Assembly: GCA_022572885.1 (NCBI GenBank)
Contig: JACZVC010000015.1
Span: forward strand, 1-64,000
Direction: 5' to 3'
Length of the DNA stretch: 64,000 nt
Origin: Pseudomonadota bacterium
GTDB lineage: Bacteria; Pseudomonadota; Gammaproteobacteria; Steroidobacterales; MnTg04
Numbering within the stretch: position 1 is the first letter of the stretch; every line of letters begins with the position of its first letter. Under the pieces are notes generated by a model, which made no database searches, was not told the DNA's origin, and saw only the letters and a program-made list of their open reading frames with translations. Position numbers and translations under genes: made by a program. Of the stretch, positions 8,622 to 16,923 are shown piece after piece.

Positions 8622-9236
8622 TCATTTTTGGTTTGCCGCAGCGCTCGAAGTGTAAAAAGCGGTTTCGGTTGCCACGGCGCTTAGCGAGACGTCCCATTCC
8701 CGTGGTTCCAGCTCAGTTACCCGCTGAAAATCGTACGCGAGTCCGATCAAGCGTGGCTTTATCCGGTTTTTGCGATGCCGCAGGAACGAGAAACAACGAT
8801 CATAATAGCCGGCCCCCACGCCGATCCGGTGCAACGAGTGGTCAAAGGCCACCAGTGGTGTCAGCACCAGGTCCAGTTGATCGGTAGCAACGTAACGGCG
8901 GTCTTCACGAGCGGGTTCCGGAATGCCGTAGTGGTTGACCAACAGACGCTGCCCGGGCTTGTAGACCGCAAATCTCATATTTTTCCCGCGGTCGACCAAT
9001 ACCGGCACGCACACGGTTTTGCCTGCGTCGATTGCCATGGAAATCAATGACCCGGTGTCCACTTCGCCGTCAAATGGAAGATAAGCCGCTATTTTTATGG
9101 CTTGGCGAAACAAATCCTGGCTGCTCAGCCGAGCGGTGATGGCTTGTGCGGCGGCGGATTGTTCCGCCCGCGGGAGTGATCTGCGCAGGCCGCGCATTTT
9201 CTTGCGGAGTTCAGATCGCCGGTTATCAGTCACCAT
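8622..9236 (-). CDS. fau: 5-formyltetrahydrofolate cyclo-ligase
   Basis: 204 aa. It converts 5-formyl-THF to 5,10-methenyl-THF with ATP, returning folate from a dead-end form that arises from glycine metabolism. Visible motifs are the N-terminal basic helix (RRSELRKKMRGLRR), AAYLPFDGEVDT, and the nucleotide-binding region LVAFDHSLHRIGVGAGYYDR. The ATG at 9236 is chosen because the upstream in-frame extension is 6S RNA sequence. The order zapA, 6S RNA, fau is the conserved gammaproteobacterial arrangement, in which fau is read from the 6S transcript. Confidence 0.94.
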   Translation of the reverse strand: MVTDNRRSELRKKMRGLRRSLPRAEQSAAAQAITARLSSQDLFRQAIKIAAYLPFDGEVDTGSLISMAIDAGKTVCVPVLVDRGKNMRFAVYKPGQRLLVNHYGIPEPAREDRRYVATDQLDLVLTPLVAFDHSLHRIGVGAGYYDRCFSFLRHRKNRIKPRLIGLAYDFQRVTELEPREWDVSLSAVATETAFYTSSAAANQK

Positions 9237-9245
9237 GGATTCGCG

Positions 9246-9444
9246 AAAAAAACGCACCCCGCCTGAGCCGTCACAAACCATTGCTCTCGAACCAGAGCAA
9301 AAAGTGGGACTGGCCGTGGTGTCGCAGGCTTTCCGCAATAGGCGGCCATGCTCAAAAACACCGACAGTACCTGGTCCCAGGATTGAGTAATTAGGGTCGA
9401 GAGGTATCCCGGTCCGTGTCGAACCCCGCAGGGTGCGCCCTGAA
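9246..9444 (-). ncRNA. ssrS: 6S RNA
   Basis: The 248-bp space between zapA and fau holds a long self-complementary RNA. The outer closing stem pairs CGCACCCUGC near the 5' end (about 9437-9428) with GCGGGGUGCG (9262-9253) and runs into seven U (9252-9246). A second inner stem pairs CUCUCGA (9403-9397) with UCGAGAG (9290-9284). Size (about 190-199 nt), shape and position between zapA and fau match 6S RNA, which binds sigma70 RNA polymerase and represses transcription in stationary phase. The exact ends are inferred from the promoter and the U tract. Confidence 0.85.
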
Positions 9445-9448
9445 CATC

Positions 9449-9476
9449 AGTATACATAGAAGGACCAGCTTGAAAA
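9449..9476 (-). promoter_or_regulatory. Promoter of 6S RNA
   Basis: On the minus strand there is TTTTCA (9476-9471), a 16-bp spacer and TATACT (9454-9449). This puts the start near 9442-9445, just ahead of the outer closing stem of the 6S RNA. Confidence 0.6.
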
Positions 9477-9485
9477 GCGCCGGGA

Positions 9486-9800
9486 TCACAAATCCATTTG
9501 CTGGCCCTTTTGCAGGGCCGTTTCGACGCGCTCTGTCAGGTTTCGCAGCCTGATGCTTACAGTTTCGTCAATCGTTGTGCCTGCGCTTTGCGCCATCAGA
9601 AAGTCGTTGGTGATATTTAACGCGGCCATGACGGCGATACGGTCCAGACCCATGACCTTGCCGCTATCCTTGATTTCACGCATTTTGTTGTTTAGCAATT
9701 CCGCGGCATCGAGCAACGCAGCGCGCTCGTCGACCGGGCAGGAAACCTGGTATTCCTTTTCCAGGATGCGCACGTTTACCCTGGCAAATGTGTCACTCAT
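9486..9800 (-). CDS. zapA: Cell division protein ZapA
   Basis: 104 aa. ZapA cross-links FtsZ protofilaments at the Z ring. The N-terminal beta-alpha-beta region (VNVRILEKEYQVSCPVDER, AAELLNNKMREIKDSGKV, DRIAVMAALNITNDFL) and a C-terminal helix for dimer/tetramer formation match the family. Its ATG overlaps the stop of the upstream small coiled-coil gene by one base (TGATG), so the two are probably translated together. Confidence 0.93.
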   Translation of the reverse strand: MSDTFARVNVRILEKEYQVSCPVDERAALLDAAELLNNKMREIKDSGKVMGLDRIAVMAALNITNDFLMAQSAGTTIDETVSIRLRNLTERVETALQKGQQMDL

Positions 9801-10030
9801 CAGCTTTGCTCCATCGCTTTAAGGCGAGTGATCATGGATTCGACACGCGATCGTACCTGCTCGTTCTTCTGAACCAGGCTGGCCCGTTCGTTGATCAGGT
9901 TGTCCTGACGTTCGCGCAGGGAGCGGTTTTCGTCCTTTAGCTGGCTGGTTATGACCACCAGCTCGTCAAGGCGCTTTTCCAGCTTGCGAAGCTCATTTTC
10001 GAATAGTTTTAACGAGTCGTTTCTAGACAT
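9800..10030 (-). CDS. Small coiled-coil protein, TIGR02449/ZapB-like
   Basis: 76 aa, nearly all heptad-like charged helix (FENELRKLEKRLDELVVIT, LKDENRSLRERQDNL). The family lies just upstream of zapA in many gammaproteobacteria; a division role is suggested by position and a ZapB-like coiled coil, but not shown. The ATG at 10030 is chosen because 56 further upstream codons would run into the divergent ygfB promoter region and look non-coding. Confidence 0.85.
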   Translation of the reverse strand: MSRNDSLKLFENELRKLEKRLDELVVITSQLKDENRSLRERQDNLINERASLVQKNEQVRSRVESMITRLKAMEQS

Positions 10031-10177
10031 GGTGCAAATATAGAACCGCCGCATAGGCGCGGTCAATCTGAATGCTTGCCAAAAGCTTGCCGAAGGCGCC
10101 AAAACAGACCCCGAATTGCCGGCGATTTTTTGGTATTGGACCGCAGATGCCTGATAATCGGTATCTTGGACAGGATC

Positions 10178-10741
10178 ATGAGCATGCCTGACTTTCACAC
10201 GCTAAACGATGCCCTGGAAAACGCCGATGCATGCTGTGGAGCAGCCGAGGCGCCCGGTATGTTGTGCGGGATTTTGTGCGCCGAGGCGCAACAGTCTGGA
10301 ACTCGCTGGCTTGCCGAGATTTTCCCGGCTAACGGGCAACAGGCGCAGCCGGGAGATTGCCGCGAGCCCCTGGGCGAGTTGTTCGCGCAGACCTATCGCG
10401 GGCTCGAAGAGGGGCAAATGGAATTCATGCCACTGTTGCCGGGGGATGGCGAAGCCCTGGACCAGCGAACGGACAGCCTGGGCAAGTGGTGTCAGGGGTT
10501 CTTGAGCGGGCTTGGTCTGGGTGGTCTGGGCGATACGCAGGACCGGCTGCCTGAGAGCGTCAGCGAAGTGATGACCGATCTCGCGCAGATCGCGAAGGCG
10601 ATCAACGGCGGGGGCGATGCGGAAGAAGGGGAGGCTGCATTCACCGAGGTACTCGAGTATCTTCGGGTAAGCGTTCAACTCATCTACGAAGAGCTCGCCG
10701 GCCTGCGTGGCCCCGTGGGTGAACGGCCCGTGACACATTAG
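10178..10741 (+). CDS. ygfB: UPF0149 family protein YgfB
   Basis: 187 aa, alpha-helical UPF0149/YgfB family (APGMLCGILCA, WCQGFLSGLGL, LPESVSEVMTDLAQIAKA). In Pseudomonas, YgfB has been linked to control of ampDh3 and beta-lactam response; here only the family is seen. It starts at ATG 10178 with AGGA upstream. A second ATG two codons on is an alternative. It lies divergently from the zapA genes and is followed by pepP, as in E. coli. Confidence 0.9.
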   Translation: MSMPDFHTLNDALENADACCGAAEAPGMLCGILCAEAQQSGTRWLAEIFPANGQQAQPGDCREPLGELFAQTYRGLEEGQMEFMPLLPGDGEALDQRTDSLGKWCQGFLSGLGLGGLGDTQDRLPESVSEVMTDLAQIAKAINGGGDAEEGEAAFTEVLEYLRVSVQLIYEELAGLRGPVGERPVTH

Positions 10742-10764
10742 AACAGGGTGAAAGGTTCCAGGGA

Positions 10765-12075
10765 ATGACGCCAACAGAATTTGCACGCCGCCGCCGGCAG
10801 TTGATGCGGATGATCGGCAGCGGCGGGATTGCGATCCTGCCGGCGGCGCCGGAGAAGATTCGCAACCGCGACACCACATATCCATTTCGCCAGGATAGCG
10901 ATTTTATTTACCTGACCGGCTTTGACGAGCCGGATGCGGTTGCGGTACTGATACCCGGGCGCGCGCATGCCGAATACATCCTTTTTTGCCGTGAGCGGGA
11001 CCCATCGCGGGAGACCTGGGACGGGCCAAGAGCAGGTCCTGAGGGCGCGCAGGCCGACCACGGCGCCGATGACGCGTTTCCGATATCGGATATCGATGAG
11101 ATTCTTCCCGGCCTGATGGAACACTGCGAGCGTGTTTATTACACGATGGGCGCACACCCGGATTTTGATACGCAGGTTATGGGCTGGTTCGACGGCTTGC
11201 GCAATCGCGGGCAAAGCGACGGGCTGATACCGCGGGAATTCGTCGCGCTCGATCATCTGTTGCACGATATGCGCCTTTACAAGAGTCGCCGCGAAATCAG
11301 CGCATTGCGCAAGGCCGCGCGCATCGCCGCCGCCGCCCACAAAAAACTGATGGCAGCGTGCAGGCCCGGGATCATGGAATACGAACTCGAGGCAGAACTG
11401 CTCCACGAGTTCAAGCGGAACGGATGCGAAACGGCTTATCAGCCCATCGTCGGATCCGGGCCAAACAGCTGCGTTCTTCATTATGTGAAAAATAACCGCC
11501 GCATGGAGGACGGGGAAATGCTGCTGGTGGACGCCGGCTGCGAGTATCGCGGTTATGCGTCGGACGTTACTCGCAGCATGCCTGTCAATGGCCGCTTTTC
11601 GATCGAGCAGAAGGCGGTCTACCAGATAGTCCTGGACGCGCAAAAGGCCGCGATCGAAAAAGTCTCACCGCGCTGTCACTGGAACGAACCGCATGACGCA
11701 GCAATCAAAACCATCACCCGCGGCCTGGTAAAGCTGGGCCTGTTGAAGGGGCGTGTACCCTCGCTGATCAAATCCGCTGCCTACAAGAAATTTTTCATGC
11801 ACCGCACCGGCCATTGGCTGGGAATGGATGTCCACGACGTTGGCGATTATCGCGTCGGTGAAGAGTGGCGTCACCTGGAGCCCGGGATGGTCATGACCGT
11901 GGAGCCCGGAATTTATATCCCGCCCGGGACCAAGGGGGTCGCCAGGAAGTGGTGGGGGATCGGCGTGCGTATCGAAGACGATGTCCTGATAACCAAGGAC
12001 GGTTGCGAAGTCCTGAGCCGCGATGTGCCCAGGGAAATTGCCGACATCGAGGCCTTGATGAGCGGCGGGATCTGA
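10765..12075 (+). CDS. pepP: Xaa-Pro aminopeptidase (PepP)
   Basis: 436 aa, close to E. coli PepP. It removes N-terminal residues before proline and is a cytoplasmic dinuclear metal enzyme of the pita-bread fold. The N-terminal creatinase-like domain has the FRQDSDFIYLTGFDEPDA signature. Metal ligands are in LVDAGCEYRGYASDVTRS, HRTGHWLGMDVHD and VMTVEPGIYI. It is spaced 23 bp after ygfB and followed by ubiH, the standard order. Confidence 0.96.
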   Translation: MTPTEFARRRRQLMRMIGSGGIAILPAAPEKIRNRDTTYPFRQDSDFIYLTGFDEPDAVAVLIPGRAHAEYILFCRERDPSRETWDGPRAGPEGAQADHGADDAFPISDIDEILPGLMEHCERVYYTMGAHPDFDTQVMGWFDGLRNRGQSDGLIPREFVALDHLLHDMRLYKSRREISALRKAARIAAAAHKKLMAACRPGIMEYELEAELLHEFKRNGCETAYQPIVGSGPNSCVLHYVKNNRRMEDGEMLLVDAGCEYRGYASDVTRSMPVNGRFSIEQKAVYQIVLDAQKAAIEKVSPRCHWNEPHDAAIKTITRGLVKLGLLKGRVPSLIKSAAYKKFFMHRTGHWLGMDVHDVGDYRVGEEWRHLEPGMVMTVEPGIYIPPGTKGVARKWWGIGVRIEDDVLITKDGCEVLSRDVPREIADIEALMSGGI

Positions 12076-12084
12076 GCACGGGTC

Positions 12085-13314
12085 ATGCAAATTGAGCAGA
12101 CAGAATTTGATGTCATTATTGTCGGCGGCGGCATGGTCGGTGCATCGCTGGCGGTCGCACTGGCGCCGTTGCCGTTGCGGATTGCAGTGATCGAAGCATT
12201 CGATCCGCGACAACGCGGTGTTTCCCAGCCCAGCTATGACGATCGCTCGACCGCAATAGCGAATGGATCGCAGCAAATACTCGAGACCATCGGTGTCTGG
12301 GCGGGCATGGCTCAGGATGCGACCGCGATTACCGATATACACATTTCCGATCGCGGTCATTTTGGTATCGGCCGCATCAGCGCCGCGGAAGAAAAGGTCC
12401 CGGCTTTGGGATATGTCGTTCCCAACCGTGCGCTGGGCCGGTCGTTGTGGGCGGCGCTCGAGTCTTTTGACAACATCCGGGTGTTCTGCCCGGCGCGTCT
12501 GGAGTCGCTGGTCAACGAAGGTGATTCGGTTCAGGTTGCGCTCATCGAAGAAGACGGCAAGACCATCCAACTGCAGGGGCGGCTGGTCGCCGCCGCCGAT
12601 GGCGCACAATCGGTGGTTAGAAAAATACTCGGCATCGATGCCACTGTCTGGGACTATGACCAGACTGCGATCATCAGTAACGTGACCACGGAAAAGCCGC
12701 ATCGAAATGTCGCCTACGAACGGTTTACGGCGCATGGGCCGATGGCGGTGTTGCCGATGACCGAAGGCCGCAGCGCGCTGGTATGGACCGTACCGAGCGA
12801 GCAGGCTGAGGAAATCCTGCAACTGAGCGACCGGCAGATTCTCGACCGCCTGCAGGAACTGTTTGGCTATCGTCTCGGGCACTGGCAAAAAATCGGCGCG
12901 CGGGTCTCCTATCCGCTGAGCATGAGCAAGGCAAAAGAGCAGACCCGGCACCGGGTGGCGATTATCGGCAACGCGGCCCATGGTCTGCACCCGATCGCCG
13001 GGCAGGGATTCAATCTCAGCTTGCGGGATGTCGCGGTCCTGGCCGAGGTGATCGCGGGTGCGGACGACCCCGGTGGCCCGCAGGCACTCGAAAAATATCG
13101 CCGCTTGCGCGCGGGCGACCAGGCCAGAGTCATGAGTTTCACCGATGCGCTGGTCAGGGTGTTCGGTAACCCGCTGACCTCTGTCCAGCTCGTACGCAAC
13201 CTCGCGCTGCTCATGTTTGATTTGTTGCCCGGTGGCAAAAGCCTTTTGGCCAGGCATACCATGGGCCGCGGCGGCGATCTGCCCAGGTTGGCGCGGGGTG
13301 TCCCGTTGCTATGA
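12085..13314 (+). CDS. ubiH: Ubiquinone hydroxylase UbiH (2-octaprenyl-6-methoxyphenol 4-hydroxylase)
   Basis: 409 aa flavoprotein monooxygenase of ubiquinone synthesis. The N-terminal FAD fold is DVIIVGGGMVGASLAVALA. The mid motif DGAQSVVRKILGI and the late FAD motif IIGNAAHGLHPIAGQGFNLSL (DG and GD-like motifs) are present, the latter with N replacing the usual D. UbiH rather than UbiI/F is assigned from position directly after pepP, where UbiH stands in related genomes. The two paralogues here could be swapped. It overlaps the next gene by 4 bp (ATGA). Confidence 0.85.
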   Translation: MQIEQTEFDVIIVGGGMVGASLAVALAPLPLRIAVIEAFDPRQRGVSQPSYDDRSTAIANGSQQILETIGVWAGMAQDATAITDIHISDRGHFGIGRISAAEEKVPALGYVVPNRALGRSLWAALESFDNIRVFCPARLESLVNEGDSVQVALIEEDGKTIQLQGRLVAAADGAQSVVRKILGIDATVWDYDQTAIISNVTTEKPHRNVAYERFTAHGPMAVLPMTEGRSALVWTVPSEQAEEILQLSDRQILDRLQELFGYRLGHWQKIGARVSYPLSMSKAKEQTRHRVAIIGNAAHGLHPIAGQGFNLSLRDVAVLAEVIAGADDPGGPQALEKYRRLRAGDQARVMSFTDALVRVFGNPLTSVQLVRNLALLMFDLLPGGKSLLARHTMGRGGDLPRLARGVPLL

Positions 13315-14570
13315 AAACGCCCACGGTCTGCATTGTTGGCGGTGGCATGGTCGGTTGCGCGCTGGCCGCGTTGCTTGGCCGCGATCAGCGCTACCCAGGC
13401 ACCGTGGTGTTGCTCGAAGCCGGCGATCCGCCGGTGCTAAACGACGACTACGATCTTCGCGTCGTCGCGCTTGCCACCACTTCTCAGCGCGTACTGGAAG
13501 CCGCCGGGGCCTGGCGAGAGATCGCCGCGACGCGCATTTCACCCTATCGCGAGATGCAAGTCTGGGATGCCGGCTCGAAGCCGGGGTTCCCCGGTTCGGT
13601 GCATTTTTCCGCCGCCGAAGTGGGCGCGGCAGCGCTTGGCCACATCGTCGAGAATCAGTTGATTCGCCACGCCTTATGGCAGTCGCTGGCTGGCATGGAG
13701 CGGGTCATTGTTCGTTCGAACTGCCGGGTCGGCGATCTGCGGCTGGGCGATGAGACAGCCAGATTGGTGTTGGCTGACGGGGAAGTGATGGATTGCACAT
13801 TGGTGGTGGCCGCTGACGGCGCTTCGTCGCCGATCCGCGAAATGGCGGAAATCGAAACCACCGGCTGGTCTTACCGGCAAAAGGCGGTCGTTACCCACGT
13901 GCAAAGCCAGCTCCCGCATCGGGAAACGGCCTGGCAACGATTCCTGCCATCCGGTCCGCTGGCTTTTTTGCCGCTGGCAGATGGGCGCAGTTCCGTGGTT
14001 TGGTCGAATACGGTTGACGGCGCCGATCGGCTGCTCGGGTTGAACGACCGGCAATTTCTTGGCGAACTCGAGGTCGCCAGTGACGGAACTTTGGGCCGGA
14101 TGCTGGCCTGCGGTAAGCGGGCCGCGTTCCCGCTGCGTTTGCTCCATGCACGAAACTATTGCCGGCAGAGGCTGGTATTGATCGGCGACGCGGCGCACGC
14201 GATTCATCCGCTGGCCGGACAGGGCGCCAACCTGGGATTCCTCGATGCGGCGGCGCTCCACGAAACATTGGTCAAGGCGTTGCAGGCCGGGGAGGATCCC
14301 GGGGACCGTTCGGTTTTGCGCCGCTACGAGCGCTGGCGTAAGAGCGACAACCTGGCCATGCTGGCGGCGATGGATGGTATCAAGCGACTGTTTGGCAACG
14401 ATCTGCCATCGCTGGCGCGGATTCGCAGTCTTGGGTTGAGCCTGGTCAACGCCTTGCCACCGGCCCGCAAGGCCTTTGTCCGGCGGGCGATGGGAATGAG
14501 CGGAGATCTGCCGGAGTTGCTCACCAGGCCGGCACATTCCGGGCGCGGATTAGGCGAGGAGATTCGATGA
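13311..14570 (+). CDS. ubiI: Ubiquinone hydroxylase, UbiI/VisC type
   Basis: 419 aa, a paralogue of the preceding gene and the same flavoprotein fold: CIVGGGMVGCALAALLGRD, ADGASSPIREMAEI and LIGDAAHAIHPLAGQGANLGF. The last is the typical Ubi hydroxylase stretch. Position after ubiH suggests UbiI, which does the C5 hydroxylation. UbiF/UbiM activity cannot be excluded. The start overlaps ubiH and the stop overlaps the GNAT gene (ATGA), so four or five genes from ygfB onward look like one operon. Confidence 0.85.
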   Translation: MKTPTVCIVGGGMVGCALAALLGRDQRYPGTVVLLEAGDPPVLNDDYDLRVVALATTSQRVLEAAGAWREIAATRISPYREMQVWDAGSKPGFPGSVHFSAAEVGAAALGHIVENQLIRHALWQSLAGMERVIVRSNCRVGDLRLGDETARLVLADGEVMDCTLVVAADGASSPIREMAEIETTGWSYRQKAVVTHVQSQLPHRETAWQRFLPSGPLAFLPLADGRSSVVWSNTVDGADRLLGLNDRQFLGELEVASDGTLGRMLACGKRAAFPLRLLHARNYCRQRLVLIGDAAHAIHPLAGQGANLGFLDAAALHETLVKALQAGEDPGDRSVLRRYERWRKSDNLAMLAAMDGIKRLFGNDLPSLARIRSLGLSLVNALPPARKAFVRRAMGMSGDLPELLTRPAHSGRGLGEEIR

Positions 14571-15082
14571 GCGCGGGTCGTTTCCGGTTGCGCGCGGCCG
14601 AGCGGAAAGATGCTTCGTTGATCCTCGCTTTTATCAAGGAACTGGCCGATTACGAGGAACTGGGCGACCAGGTAAGCGCCACCGAGGAAAAACTGGTGGC
14701 CAGTCTGTTTGCCGAGCCAGCTTTTGCCGAAGTGCTGATTGCCGAGGCGGTTGCGGATAAAGGCACCATGGAGGCGGCTGGCTTCGCATTGTATTTCTAC
14801 AATTACTCGACCTTTCTCGGCCAGCCCGGCATCTTCCTCGAGGATTTGTTTGTTCGCCCGGCGTTTCGCGGCCTCGGGATCGGCATCGGCCTGTTGCGCG
14901 AGCTGGCGAAAAAAACCATCGAAGAAAATTGTGGGCGTCTGGAATGGATGGTGCTTGACTGGAACGAACCCGCCATTGATTTTTATCATTCCATCGGCGC
15001 GCGGCGGGTGGATGGATTCGTGCCCTACCGGCTTAGCGGAGACGCCTTGCAAAGGCTGGCGCAAAGCGGGCAAGATGGATAA
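14567..15082 (+). CDS. GNAT family N-acetyltransferase
   Basis: 171 aa, one GNAT domain. The acetyl-CoA site is the strand plus loop EDLFVRPAFRGLGIGIGLLR, with DWNEPAIDFYHSIGARRVDG near the C-terminus. The N-terminal pattern (RLRAAERKDASLILAFIKEL, DYEELGDQVSATEE) resembles the spermidine/diamine acetyltransferase-like (SAT2/YhcH-like) group. The substrate is unknown. It is translationally coupled to ubiI. Confidence 0.88.
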   Translation: MSAGRFRLRAAERKDASLILAFIKELADYEELGDQVSATEEKLVASLFAEPAFAEVLIAEAVADKGTMEAAGFALYFYNYSTFLGQPGIFLEDLFVRPAFRGLGIGIGLLRELAKKTIEENCGRLEWMVLDWNEPAIDFYHSIGARRVDGFVPYRLSGDALQRLAQSGQDG

Positions 15083-15094
15083 AGGAGCAACAGC

Positions 15095-15358
15095 ATGCCG
15101 CACGCCGAACTGGAAAAACTACTCGATGAGTTGCAGCAGGAGCTGGCCGAGGGGAGCAGCCTGGATGACGATGCGAAGGCTCAGCTGGCAGAGTTGCATG
15201 CCAGCATTGGCCATCTATTGGCCGAAGGCGCGCAGGAAACGCCGGCCAACCTGGCCGAGACGGTTAGCGGAAATATCGATCGCTTTGAAACCAGCCATCC
15301 CGCGCTGACGATGGTACTCGGTAGGATTGCCGATATTCTCAACAAGCTCGGTATCTGA
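15095..15358 (+). CDS. DUF4404 family small protein
   Basis: 87 aa, acidic and helical (KLLDELQQELAEGSSLDDDA, FETSHPALTMVLGRIADIL). It matches the DUF4404 family, whose function is unknown. A strong ribosome site (AAGGAG) stands 7 bases before the ATG. It is the last gene of the ygfB-pepP-ubiHI run, and its stop abuts the convergent phhB stop with no space. Confidence 0.8.
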   Translation: MPHAELEKLLDELQQELAEGSSLDDDAKAQLAELHASIGHLLAEGAQETPANLAETVSGNIDRFETSHPALTMVLGRIADILNKLGI

Positions 15359-15697
15359 TCAGGCTCCTAGCGCGTCTATTTTTGCCGCGCAAATAAAATC
15401 ATTCTCAGAAAGGCCGTCGATCGAGTGGGTCGTGTAGCGTACCAGGCAATGGCCATAGCCGAGTTCGAGGTCCGGGTGGTGGTTTTCCGCATTGGCGATC
15501 CAGGCCACGGCATTGGCAAAGCTCATGGTCTGGTAAAAGCCGCCAAAGGAATAATCGCGGCGGATTTCCTTGCCATCGGCTGACAACGCCCAGCCATCCT
15601 CAAGTTGCCCGACCATCGCGGTCGCGGCCTCATGCGACAGCGGTTCCACCCCGCCTTCACAGGGCTTGCAGTGCCTGTTTTGCAGCTTATTGTCCAT
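15359..15697 (-). CDS. phhB: Pterin-4a-carbinolamine dehydratase
   Basis: 112 aa. It dehydrates 4a-hydroxytetrahydrobiopterin formed by phenylalanine hydroxylase. The signature [17 protein letters not shown] and the active-site region [13 protein letters not shown] are present. No phenylalanine hydroxylase gene is in the window. It overlaps the end of ispG by 11 bp and should be cotranscribed with it. Confidence 0.92.
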   Translation of the reverse strand: MDNKLQNRHCKPCEGGVEPLSHEAATAMVGQLEDGWALSADGKEIRRDYSFGGFYQTMSFANAVAWIANAENHHPDLELGYGHCLVRYTTHSIDGLSENDFICAAKIDALGA

Positions 15698-16913
15698 GTT
15701 TTTCCGAGTAGTGACTGCGAATATAGTCGGCTACCAGTCCCTTGAATTCCCCGGCGATATTATCGCCTTTAAGCGTAACCGTTTTCTTACCGTCTTCGTA
15801 TACCGGCGCCACCGCTTTTTCGCCGCTGCCCGGCAAGCTGATGCCGATGTTGGCGTGTTTGCTTTCGCCAGGGCCGTTAACGACGCAGCCCATCACCGCG
15901 ACGCTCATGTTTTCTACGCCAGGGTAACGTTCCCGCCATTCGGGCATGCGTTGCCGGATATCGGCCTGGATTTCCTGGGCCAGTTCCTGGAAAATCGTGC
16001 TGGTGGTGCGTCCGCAACCCGGGCAGGCGATGACCACCGGCGAGAACGCGCGCAGGCCCATGCTTTGCAGTATTTCTTGTGCGACCTGGACTTCCCGGGC
16101 GCGCGAAGCGCCCGGTTCCGGCGTCAGCGAAATACGTATGGTGTCGCCGATGCCTTGTTGCAGCAGCACGCCCAGCGCGGCGGTCGAGGCAACTATGCCC
16201 TTGCTGCCCATGCCTGCCTCGGTCAGGCCCAGGTGCAACGGATAGTCGCAACGTCCCGCCAGGTCCTGGTAAACCGCGATCAAGTCCTGAACGCCCGACA
16301 TCTTGCAAGACAGGATAATCTGTTCGTGCCCCAGGCCGATCTCCTCGGCACGGCTGGCGCTGCGCAGGGCGGATTGCTGCATGGCCTCCAGCACGACCCG
16401 GCGCGCATCCAGCGGCTCGCGGCGGGCCGAGTTTTCGTCCATCAGCGAGGTCAGCAAATCCTGATCCAGGCTGCCCCAGTTGACGCCGATGCGCACCGCT
16501 TTGTTTTTCTTGCAGGCGACTTCGATCATCTCGGTGAACTGGGGGTCGCGCTTTTTGCCGCGGCCGACGTTGCCGGGGTTGATGCGGAACTTGGCGAGCG
16601 CATCGCCGCAGGCGCCGACTTCGCGCAGCAGCTTGTGGCCGTTGAAGTGAAAATCGCCGATCAGCGGCGTATCGCAATCGAGTTGATCCAGGCGCTCGCG
16701 AATCTCCGGCACGGCTTTGGCTGCCTCGATATTGTTGACGGTGATTCGTACCAACTCGGAACCGGCCTGGGCCAGTTCAAGAACCTGGCTGACCGTCGCC
16801 TCGATATCGGTGGTATCGGTATTGGTCATGGACTGGACCACGATCGGCGCGTCACCGCCGATGCTTATTCCGCCGACCCGGCAAACCGTGGATTTTCTAC
16901 GATCGATACTCAT
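15687..16913 (-). CDS. ispG: 4-hydroxy-3-methylbut-2-en-1-yl diphosphate synthase (IspG/GcpE)
   Basis: 408 aa. It reductively opens methylerythritol cyclodiphosphate in the MEP isoprenoid pathway, feeding ubiquinone and cell-wall carriers. TIM-barrel N-terminus: [20 protein letters not shown] and [11 protein letters not shown]. Three [4Fe-4S] cysteine sites lie at IACPGCGRT and [10 protein letters not shown] near the C-terminus. It starts 10 bp after the DUF885 gene. It is a little longer than E. coli IspG but similar to other gammaproteobacterial forms. Confidence 0.96.
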   Translation of the reverse strand: MSIDRRKSTVCRVGGISIGGDAPIVVQSMTNTDTTDIEATVSQVLELAQAGSELVRITVNNIEAAKAVPEIRERLDQLDCDTPLIGDFHFNGHKLLREVGACGDALAKFRINPGNVGRGKKRDPQFTEMIEVACKKNKAVRIGVNWGSLDQDLLTSLMDENSARREPLDARRVVLEAMQQSALRSASRAEEIGLGHEQIILSCKMSGVQDLIAVYQDLAGRCDYPLHLGLTEAGMGSKGIVASTAALGVLLQQGIGDTIRISLTPEPGASRAREVQVAQEILQSMGLRAFSPVVIACPGCGRTTSTIFQELAQEIQADIRQRMPEWRERYPGVENMSVAVMGCVVNGPGESKHANIGISLPGSGEKAVAPVYEDGKKTVTLKGDNIAGEFKGLVADYIRSHYSEKHGQ

Positions 16914-16923
16914 GCTATGGCTT

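Noticed and set aside
11665-13257. A 530-codon minus-strand open frame across pepP and ubiH
   Set aside because: It runs antisense across two well-recognised genes; its residue pattern is that of reversed high-GC coding DNA.
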